Source: Micromussa lordhowensis
Lineage: Eukaryota > Cnidaria > Anthozoa > Scleractinia > Lobophylliidae
DNA length: 64,000 bases
Assembly: GCA_964020085.1 (NCBI GenBank)
Contig: OZ026597.1
Coordinates: forward strand, 11,608,944-11,672,943
Direction: 5' to 3'
Shown here in pieces: positions 33,601-35,752 of this stretch (position 1 is the first letter of the stretch; every line of letters begins with the position of its first letter). Made by a program: the position numbers and the translations under genes. The notes below the pieces were generated by a model that was not told the origin of the DNA, searched no databases, and worked only from the letters and a program-made list of their open reading frames with translations.

Positions 33601-35582
33601 ATTACCTCAGCCTTTTCTGCACCGACCCAGGCGAAAGTGGACGTGGCGGGATTAGTAAAAGACTTGTAAATAGTGTTTAAAGGATTAAGTACAAATGTCT
33701 TGCCTGTATTGGCAGGGCCCTTGATTAGAATGTTGCGAAATTTTCCCCTCCCCTGTTCTAGTAGATTTCTCACAGCTTCGGTAAAAACCCCAATTGGCAC
33801 GTGGTTCCACGTGAGTAGCTGTTGAGCGCATACCACCCACCGGCCGTCACACTCAGCAGTGCAAGGGTCTTGCAGACATTTTTCCAAGATCTGAAGTCTT
33901 GTTAGTTTACTTCTTTCTAGCACATCACTCGCTTTCTCCATCTCCCAGGCTGTTGAAATACATTCCTCGACAACTCTGTTACCCCTGTTCATCACGAACT
34001 CTGCTAGATCGCTCTTACCCTCAGCCTTTTGGGCGCTCGCGAGCACGAGTAGCTCAGTTCGGTTTTGGATTTTCTTTTCAAGTATTATGTTTGATACTTC
34101 ATAACAACTTAATCGCTTCGACCGCTTTCGCTTTACTGATGTCTTGCTGGCGTCTTTGCCCGTCATCCGAGAGCGTTCATCCTGTTGTTGTCTTTCTTCG
34201 GTCTCCTCCCCTTCTCCGCCACTTGTGGTATCTGTTTGGGAATCATGAAGATCTGCGATGGGTTGTCGCCGTTTTGCTCGCGCCTGACTTGCGGCCATTG
34301 TTCTGGGTGGACCTGAGTTACCCAAGTCTGGATGGCCAGCAGACTGGATAAAATCTTCATCTTCTTTCGTGGTGTACAGCCATGCAGAATAGTAGTTGCT
34401 GTGCCGGTTAGAGAAGTGAACGTAAACACCCCACTTGTTCTTTAGATATTTCCAGATCGGTAGCCACCTCTTCATTTTGTTTAGTTTTATGACCATATGA
34501 TAATGCTGGTTCCCTTGCTTTTTATGGTTTTCCTGGCAACAAGTCCACTGAATTACTTTCGTTTTGGGTCCCTCGCAATTTAAAACAGCCTCACAAACGG
34601 CATCTGCGAACGACTGTCTGTCCGGGAAAATACTGAGATCAGCTCGGCTATATGTTATTAAGTATACGCTTCTTACTTTGGCTGGCTGCAATTCATCATC
34701 GGAACTTTCGGACTGTGAACTACTAGATACATACTGAGAGAGCAGCTCCATAGTTATGTTCCCACGAACTTCGTTGACAAGTATAAAGAGAAATATTTAA
34801 CCGTTACGGGACTTATTTTAATTTCCCGCGCAATAATTGGGAAAAGCATTCCTCAAATAGAATAGAAAGCTGTCTTAGTTGAGGTGCGAACTTGGCATTT
34901 TCACTTCGAATATGGCACTGATTTATGCATCTTTTGTTTCCGTGTTAGTAAAGTAACTAAAAAGCTTAACATAACACATATTAAGTGTCATTGAAAGCAT
35001 TTTTTCAATCTCGCTTAGGTATGCATTCACCCTAAGTTTTGCATTCTGATATATAGTTTAACTTTTCAGCGTGCAACTGCTAGCTTAATACACCATTACC
35101 ATATATTACACAACAAGTCACGCCAGTACGAATCTCGGACAATCTTGGACAGTATAAAATGGAACAATTAACCCCCCTCCCCCCTAAGCAATGATGAAGA
35201 CGCGCGAAGAGCAAAGCGCGCCATTTTGGCATCATTGAAATGGGGGGGAGGGGTGGTCCAGATGTTCCATTTATTTTGTCCAAGATTGTAGCTAACACAT
35301 CAAAACGTACCCCTATTATCCTCTTCATAGCTTCAAGTTTAAGATTGTCCTTTGAGCTATCCAACATACTCTTCAAATCATCGTGCCTACAATACAAATT
35401 GAGATCGTAATTAACTTAAGAAATCGAAACCTCGTGGCAACAATTAAAGGTCATAGGCAAGATGAGCGGAAATTATACAGAAAGGATGGTAATTACCTTT
35501 GAAAATCACTAGAGAAAAATCCACCAGCTGTCGTATCAGGAACATCAGGGTCTCCTGACGGTTTCTCGGCGTTATAAGACAT
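4036..35582 (-). CDS. AP3B1: AP-3 adaptor complex subunit beta, N-terminal 673 residues in 22 exons
   Basis: Beta subunit of the AP-3 coat adaptor, which sorts cargo to lysosomes and related organelles. Exons, 5' to 3': 35497-35582, 35311-35386, 29731-29805, 27334-27429, 26934-27029, 20676-20740, 19694-19760, 18732-18914, 18453-18623, 18186-18283, 17043-17097, 15934-16005, 14107-14169, 13416-13548, 13178-13230, 12460-12516, 12246-12356, 11513-11578, 5675-5782, 5336-5414, 4886-5004, 4036-4126. All junctions are GT-AG and phases agree throughout. The start is MSYNAEKP. Family-typical peptides include [67 protein letters not shown] and [10 protein letters not shown]; this is the HEAT/armadillo trunk. 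The last exon ends in [11 protein letters not shown], the start of the acidic serine-rich hinge. The hinge and appendage domains are absent and expected left of the window. Vertebrates have AP3B1 and AP3B2; an invertebrate usually has one gene, so the symbol denotes the family. Confidence 0.95.
5830..5975 (-). repeat. tRNA-headed SINE, decayed
   Basis: Read on the minus strand, the segment starts with a tRNA-like head (TAATGGTCTAGTTGTTAGTG, then a degenerate B box around GAGTTTGAGCC). It resembles the SINE heads at 20225 and 42051. It lies in AP3B intron 18, just left of the TTAA foldback element. Confidence 0.5.
5998..7172. repeat. Left arm of the foldback element
   Basis: Reverse complement of 10236-11415. 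The arm ends inward in a G-rich tract near 7149-7163 that mirrors the C-rich tract near 10237-10258. Open frames in the arms (for example 6850-7185 minus) are not conserved between the two copies and are not called as genes. Confidence 0.85.
7547..7654. mobile_element. Hairpin MITE of about 108 bp
   Basis: AGAACTTCATGCTAGCCCAC at 7547 is mirrored by its reverse complement ending at 7654, with an AT-rich loop containing repeated CATATATGG-like motifs. No clear target duplication was seen. It is nested in the foldback element. Confidence 0.75.
8894..9351 (-). pseudogene. Terminal exon of a multicopy TE-associated gene, SAP-like C-terminus
   Basis: An acceptor-like TTTTCTTAG precedes 9351, and the frame then stays open to the stop at 8894-8896. 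It includes [48 protein letters not shown] and [16 protein letters not shown]...YIELISSL. The last segment has the Leu spacing of a SAP-type helix-extension-helix. From memory, very similar C-terminal exons recur in uncharacterised coral proteins, so this is probably a captured or stranded exon of a mobile gene. No upstream exon was identified in the element. The open frame from the first ATG covers 8894-9304 (136 residues). Confidence 0.45.
9547..9625. repeat. ATT trinucleotide microsatellite
   Basis: About 26 uninterrupted ATT units. They create spurious poly-Asn and poly-Ile frames on the two strands. The tract lies in the interior of the foldback element. Confidence 0.95.
9890..10060. repeat. 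Diverged direct copy of right-arm sequence 10500-10670
   Basis: Shared order of motifs: GAGGATTTTAAAGGCTGCTAA then CAGACTT, CAGTA, AGCAAAT, ACAACTTG, GAGGCGAAAGA and GACGCGGGC. The spacing matches 10540-10655 in the right arm, but identity is clearly lower than between the two arms. It suggests an older copy of the same terminal sequence inside the element. Confidence 0.6.
12031..12130 (-). repeat. Possible 3' tail of a short LINE insertion
   Basis: On the minus strand the segment reads as a 3' UTR-like stretch with ACCAATAAAATATAC followed by an A-run. This fits the tail of a 5'-truncated non-LTR element in AP3B intron 17. No coding part remains, so the call is weak. Confidence 0.3.
14397..14554. 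mobile_element. hAT-type MITE, older copy of the family at 44286
   Basis: It starts CAGGCTTTTGGCCAGATGGG and ends GCTAAAAGCCTG. The interior shares CATATGTTGCCTTATAAATT and the following bases with the copy at 44286-44421. The flanking 8 bp no longer match. It lies in AP3B intron 12. Confidence 0.8.
15495..15637. mobile_element. Hairpin MITE with about 45-bp inverted ends
   Basis: The left end CAATTATTGGATGAGG through CCAGAATAATCAAGGTC is mirrored by GACCTTGATTATTCTGG through AATCTAATAATTG. The loop is itself palindromic (TTATCAGCC and GGCTGATAA). It lies in AP3B intron 12. Confidence 0.8.
15759..15822. repeat. Near-perfect 64-bp palindrome
   Basis: Two 31-base arms beginning GCGCAACCTACAGATTATTC meet at a two-base centre. 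No interior and no transposase-like ends were recognised. It could be a minimal foldback element or a replication-slippage inversion. Confidence 0.85.
17567..18163. mobile_element. About 600-bp MITE with 25-bp inverted ends
   Basis: ATAATTACTCAGGTGATTAT followed by AGAAA at the left is mirrored by TTTCT and ATAATCACCTGAGTAATTAT at the right. It fills most of the intron between AP3B exons 10 and 11. Open frames inside it are not conserved coding sequence. Confidence 0.75.
19087..19433. mobile_element. TA-flanked MITE
   Basis: TAGGGAGTTTAAGG at the left and CTTAAACTCCCTA at the right, with TA at both ends as in Tc1/mariner-mobilised MITEs. It lies in AP3B intron 7. Confidence 0.65.
20225..20400 (+). 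repeat. tRNA-headed SINE
   Basis: The head (GTGTGGCCTAATGGTTAGC), a B box (AGGTTTAAACCC) and the downstream block CATGGACTAGCATCCAATCC match the arrangement of the better-preserved copy at 42051-42290. It lies in AP3B intron 6. Confidence 0.65.
20495..20564. repeat. 70-bp near-perfect palindrome
   Basis: The ATTATTGATCATCGCAGTTA arm is mirrored at the right end, meeting at AACTTAAGCTTAAGTT. It has no interior and lies in AP3B intron 6. Confidence 0.85.
20894..21094 (+). repeat. Split direct repeat A1
   Basis: Starts AATGTGGCTAAATGGAATTT and ends GCGGATTCTTGCT. It is repeated at 25720-25923 with one extra G in a G-run and about one substitution. It probably carries the promoter for the gag transcript that starts downstream. 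Confidence 0.9.
21128..22375 (+). CDS. Gag-like protein of the Ngaro-like element
   Basis: The first ATG of the frame is at 21128 ([17 protein letters not shown]), giving 415 residues to the stop at 22373-22375. The N-terminal half is low-complexity and rich in Ala, Ser and Pro. The central block (from about [19 protein letters not shown] to [16 protein letters not shown]) is shared with the relic at 28330-28660 and is presumably the structural domain. Near the C-terminus there is a C-x7-C-x6-C-x3-H finger (CKLWNRGHC...CRFSH), then a C-x2-C-x3-H-x4-C knuckle, as expected for RNA binding. A basic serine-rich tail follows. Particle assembly is inferred from position and fingers. Confidence 0.85.
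   Translation: MTARNTLNSQSAAYDALSLAPDSEGTSSQPAVSSPPSSSLAPAASLESPVEVSPTSPAFLAAVAHAVQQVLSAQQTASLPVPSSSTSVAISGGVPAPQTPASQLAVQASSFAASGAGFTASPSATATPVASGRPNPFVVPTFVSTFSTPIPSLAFASSSTAVNAGFPSSAAGASSLAPLPVLHQPFVVGPGFSPVPAKLVSQIVAGKFVELHELLPSNIVQTEPEPQLLFDGRLVLTSSPKKPKRRIYISSWLEAFSIYCLVLVSYFPNRWKDLLQYQLLILRTSRQFAGRVWLSYDRAFRENAAATNLTDWSQLNSTLFSFHSAGWSTRPPRDATDGQNEPRGSASSQIICKLWNRGHCVAPSASCRFSHKCSSCHGPHRAGVCPTETPNKTSSSSKRSPDSPPSRSSSKSRRV
22539..24260 (+). CDS. Reverse transcriptase - RNase H of the Ngaro-like element
   Basis: Numbering the open frame from the TTG at 22539 gives 573 codons. RT motifs are [12 protein letters not shown] (catalytic Asp about 196), [13 protein letters not shown] and HYLDDF (YLDD about 262-265). 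RNase H follows with SSDAAG (Asp about 429), KELFP (Glu about 462), RSDND (Asp about 487) and NQLADALS (Asp about 537). There is no ATG in the frame before the RT core (first Met about residue 192). Translation must therefore start at a non-AUG codon, by readthrough or frameshift from gag, or on a spliced mRNA; a pyrimidine tract with CTCTGCAG near 22671 could be an acceptor. The 3' end overlaps the recombinase frame by 94 bp. Confidence 0.92.
   Translation: MFIVEIFFFFLLGGGRAVRVVGQPINAICFSCSFPLVRLPPVSAVTPLQADQFAWELRCHPDRQKVNFVVDGIRHGFRLGFSPSQKLKSAKHNKPSAAQHSSVVDQYLANEVSLGRVAGPFSVPPLPNLHVSSFGVIPKRGQPGKWRLIVDLSSPGGASVNDGIDPHEFTLHYITVDQVIRQVSKLGPGALMAKFDVEAAYRNVPVHPSHRMLLGMKWRDQFYVDLVLPFGLRSAPFIFNSIADMVEWILVTSYQIPDLLHYLDDFITAGPAQSPQCAQNLATALEVCHRLGLPLHPGKCVGPSSVLVVLGIELDSITQVARLPQDKLSSLQELIGSWLPRKWCNRRELESLIGHLHHAAKVVWPGRTFLRRMIDLLCCFQRRDHPIRLNREFHLDLRWWHQFLADWHGVSFWLFPGLLPEADVEVSSDAAGSLGYGAYLKGQWFAGSWAASQQLQSIAYKELFPIVLAAHVWGHSWVKKHVLFRSDNDAVVHILNTRTSRVPCLMRLLRSLLFSAARHSFSFSSQHVPGVSNQLADALSHFHWQEFRRLAPEAQPFPTVVPPDLLAELTSPP
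24167..25213 (+). CDS. Tyrosine recombinase (integrase) of the Ngaro-like element
   Basis: Open frame of 348 codons counted from a TTG. It would integrate the circular cDNA. The core-binding N-terminal region has [16 protein letters not shown] and [12 protein letters not shown]. The catalytic domain has Arg in GFLRASEF (about 180), Lys in IKGSKTDPF (about 222), H295-x-x-R298 in [10 protein letters not shown], Trp in GRW (about 321) and Tyr in YIRTP (about 329), a complete R-K-H-R-W-Y set. There is no ATG before the catalytic region. A TTTTCATTGGCAG just inside the frame looks like a splice acceptor. No methyltransferase or hydrolase ORF accompanies it, unlike some DIRS and Ngaro relatives. 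Confidence 0.92.
   Translation: MAGVSSPGPGGTAVSHSGPSRSPGRVDLSALEQQCHSFLLQGLAPSTRRSYASAQAQFISFCAQLGKVHASGSPCPADEWTLCLFATFLANRIQHSSIKVYLSGVRALHIEQGFSDPLANCLRLQRVVRGIKRCQGSSSSSRLPITDDLMLLIWRSLDLHLSDHLMFWAACTLGYFGFLRASEFTVPSLASFSPSLHLGVQDIAVDSLSAPSCMRLKIKGSKTDPFRKGAFIHIGRGQPPLCAVHSVLSYLASRGDRSGPLFLFQNGQPLSRTLLTDWLRQILSSANVPGNFSSHSFRIGAATVAARNGVPDHLIQALGRWTSSAYQLYIRTPSESLAALSSKLASSS
25607..25720 (+). repeat. Split direct repeat B1
   Basis: GGGTGGTTCCCGCTTACAGG to GATGAGTTTAA, directly abutting A2. It is repeated at 26034-26149 with about one substitution. Confidence 0.88.
25720..25923 (+). repeat. Split direct repeat A2
   Basis: Second copy of the 20894-21094 segment. B1-A2 forms the junction that templates circularisation in Ngaro-type elements (established for the group, inferred here). 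Confidence 0.88.
26034..26149 (+). repeat. Split direct repeat B2, right end of the element
   Basis: Second copy of B1, separated from A2 by about 110 bp of unique sequence. It ends in GATGAGTTTAAAT, the right boundary of the insertion. Confidence 0.88.
27545..29000 (+). pseudogene. Decayed Ngaro-like gag relic
   Basis: It begins AAATGTGGCTAAATATAATT, homologous to the A repeat of the intact element. An open gag start at 27778 ([18 protein letters not shown]) runs to 28200. Homology then continues in other frames: [15 protein letters not shown] near 28370, the [17 protein letters not shown] block near 28570-28650, and the CRSWNRGRC finger near 28830-28890. At least two frameshifts break the gag, and no RT, RNase H or recombinase remains. 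It lies between AP3B exons 4 and 3 in the same orientation as the intact copy but is clearly older. Confidence 0.8.
29058..29362. repeat. Two tandem copies of a 156-bp unit
   Basis: GACATTTAGG, TGTCTTA, TCAACAGTAGCTAAGTTGGA, GTCAAGTTGTTTGAT and TTGCAGTTTGTTGTCC recur in the same order with a 156-bp offset. It abuts the gag relic on the right. It may be its former untranslated region or an unrelated duplication. Confidence 0.75.
29806..30946. other. Intronic sequence with no recognised feature
   Basis: Part of the AP3B intron between exons 3 and 2, left of the Rep/Tc1 element. Short ATG-to-stop frames occur on both strands but none shows conserved composition or splice context. Confidence 0.6.
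30947..31096. repeat. Left 150-bp palindromic hairpin
   Basis: Ends are CAATCTTGGACA and TGTCCAAGATTG. Nested inner arms are AAATGGAACA/TGTTCCATTT, C-rich/G-rich tracts, AATGATG/CATCATT and GCGCG/CGCGC around AAGAGCAAAG. TA flanks it on both sides, so taken alone it also looks like a mariner-type MITE. Confidence 0.9.
31097..31358 (+). promoter_or_regulatory. Leader of the Tc1-type transposase gene
   Basis: 262 bp between the left hairpin and the transposase ATG. A TATATAA-like stretch (GAATATATAACC) lies near 31270, about 90 bp before the ATG, and may be the promoter. No canonical Tc1 inverted ends were found here other than the hairpin itself. Confidence 0.4.
31359..32438 (+). CDS. Tc1/mariner superfamily transposase, DD34E
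   Basis: Intact 359-residue frame beginning [18 protein letters not shown]. The N-terminal 110 residues contain two helix-turn-helix-like segments ([34 protein letters not shown]...TVRRLL) of the paired type that bind terminal repeats. The catalytic acids are D158 (FYLDGV), D257 ([10 protein letters not shown]) and E292 (SPDLNPIEN), with exactly 34 residues between the last two, as in the DD34E group. All catalytic residues are present and the frame is unbroken, so the enzyme may be active. The gene lies directly inside the left hairpin and converges on the Rep gene. Confidence 0.93.
   Translation: MPGRKRIPEETKATIRALKSTTTLTLEEIALRCRISRTSVQRIASTEDKVPMKRRKFCARKKKLTPEQEALILRSIVELRDQEGSFSSRRLMERTGIHHVTDRTVRRLLNRNDYFFLQARKKGLMSQRDKDQRVEFARKMQAEYSPSVWTDSVAFYLDGVSFVYKTNPLDQARAPKGRVWRKRSEGLTQGCLAKGSKSGTGGKVAKFMVTISHGKGVLVCERYEKLDGNYFASFIDQHFNTMFERACKGLSRLWLQDGDPSQNSKAARNAMARCHSELLKIPPRSPDLNPIENIFHIVSKKLTKDALERGITCESYEQFCERVRRTISGISQELIDRTIQSMSSRVSDIIRYNGERLKY
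32549..32700. promoter_or_regulatory. Opposed 10-bp iteron-like repeats around an AT-rich core, candidate Rep origin
   Basis: ACGATTT occurs at 32549 and 32559 (10-bp period). The inverse motif AAAATCGT occurs at 32621, 32631 and 32641 (10-bp period) and again at 32693-32700. The two arrays face each other across about 50 bp of AT-rich DNA containing GTTAA...TTAAC. Helically phased repeats beside an AT-rich core are typical of Rep-dependent origins. The assignment is inference. No CRESS-type nonanucleotide nick site was found. Confidence 0.45.
32701..33278. other. Non-coding stretch between the origin-like repeats and the Rep gene 3' end
   Basis: It contains a run of more than 20 T at about 32899-32925 followed by a G-run. 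The T-run could be the reversed poly(A) tail of a retroposed segment. No coding feature was seen. Confidence 0.5.
33279..34751 (-). CDS. Rep protein: HUH endonuclease plus SF3-type helicase
   Basis: Intact intronless 490-residue frame starting [10 protein letters not shown]. Nuclease motif I is LITYSRAD (about 31-38). The metal-binding HUH is H83-Y-H85 followed by MVIKL. The Tyr motif is Y126-T-T-K129. A low-complexity acidic linker (about 170-195) and a basic KRKRSKR patch (about 207-213, possible nuclear signal) follow. The helicase has Walker A GPANTGKT (345-352), Walker [10 protein letters not shown] (383-391), a motif C-like [10 protein letters not shown] and an Arg-finger-like VRWKAFQF. 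This domain order is that of CRESS-DNA virus and parvovirus-type initiators. Motif C lacks the usual Asn, which may weaken ATPase coupling. Expected activity is strand-specific nicking and unwinding at an origin. It converges on the transposase gene within the hairpin-bounded element. Confidence 0.88.
   Translation of the reverse strand: MELLSQYVSSSSQSESSDDELQPAKVRSVYLITYSRADLSIFPDRQSFADAVCEAVLNCEGPKTKVIQWTCCQENHKKQGNQHYHMVIKLNKMKRWLPIWKYLKNKWGVYVHFSNRHSNYYSAWLYTTKEDEDFIQSAGHPDLGNSGPPRTMAASQARAKRRQPIADLHDSQTDTTSGGEGEETEERQQQDERSRMTGKDASKTSVKRKRSKRLSCYEVSNIILEKKIQNRTELLVLASAQKAEGKSDLAEFVMNRGNRVVEECISTAWEMEKASDVLERSKLTRLQILEKCLQDPCTAECDGRWVVCAQQLLTWNHVPIGVFTEAVRNLLEQGRGKFRNILIKGPANTGKTFVLNPLNTIYKSFTNPATSTFAWVGAEKAEVIFLNDFRWNSQIIQWHDLLLMLEGQAVHLPAPKSHFSKDLEFNNDTPIFCTTKHDFVYLKGGVIDQMETEMMAVRWKAFQFQRQIPQNEQLSIQPCARCFAELILSQ
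34752..35139 (-). promoter_or_regulatory. Leader of the Rep gene
   Basis: 388 bp between the right hairpin and the Rep start. A TATAAA-containing stretch (AAGTATAAAGAG on plus, near 34781) lies close to the start, but on the minus strand no strong core promoter was recognised. Promoter function is inferred from position. Confidence 0.3.
35140..35288. repeat. Right 149-bp palindromic hairpin
   Basis: Identical to 30947-31096 in the same orientation except for one C fewer in a C-run. The inner flank is GA rather than TA, and a partial extra copy of the end (AATCTCGGAC) precedes it at 35131-35140. So it lacks a target duplication of its own, while its outer flank is TA. Confidence 0.9.
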
Positions 35583-35752
35583 ATTTAAGGTATTACAAAC
35601 AGAAGGTTTAAATCTTCTCTTCCGCTAGTCAAACATGGCTGCCGTCGTGGACGTCAGAAACTTCGCCCCAGTCCTCTATCTGACTCGACAATCCATAAAG
35701 GAACCATGGGACATATTTACAAACCCGCCATTTTCAAGAATACGTAGGTAAT
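35583..35752. promoter_or_regulatory. Shared divergent promoter of AP3B and HAUS1
   Basis: Only 170 bp separate the two start codons. The segment has a GGACGTCA half-CRE-like site and two ATGGCNGC motifs resembling YY1 sites, and no TATA box at a useful distance from either start. A 38-codon plus-strand frame from the ATG at 35634 ends before the HAUS1 start and could act as an upstream ORF. Bidirectional use is inferred from spacing. Confidence 0.65.

Larger units (their letters stand above)
30947..35288. mobile_element. 4.34 kb hairpin-bounded composite element with Tc1/mariner transposase and HUH-SF3 Rep
   Basis: The element is bounded by two near-identical palindromic units (30947-31096 and 35140-35288). 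The outer flanks are TA on both sides (30945-30946 and 35289-35290), the target used by Tc1/mariner elements. Inside are a plus-strand DD34E transposase (31359-32438) and a minus-strand Rep (33279-34751), convergent, with iteron-like repeats between them. The layout of hairpin ends, a Rep with HUH nuclease and SF3 helicase, and a size near 4-5 kb recalls parvovirus genomes, but there is no capsid-like ORF and a transposase is present instead. The right end lies only about 20 bp from the AP3B exon 2 splice donor. The unit nature is inferred from one copy; two independent MITE insertions are the main alternative. Confidence 0.6.

Noticed and set aside
30947..35288. CRESS-virus nonanucleotide origin (NANTATTAC) near the Rep gene
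   Set aside because: TATTAC occurs near 31235 and ATATTAC near 35103, but neither has the required A at the second position or sits in a hairpin loop.
30947..35288. Endogenous parvovirus
   Set aside because: There is no capsid-like ORF, the second gene is a DD34E transposase, and the flanks are TA; parvovirus-like Rep and hairpins alone do not justify the name.
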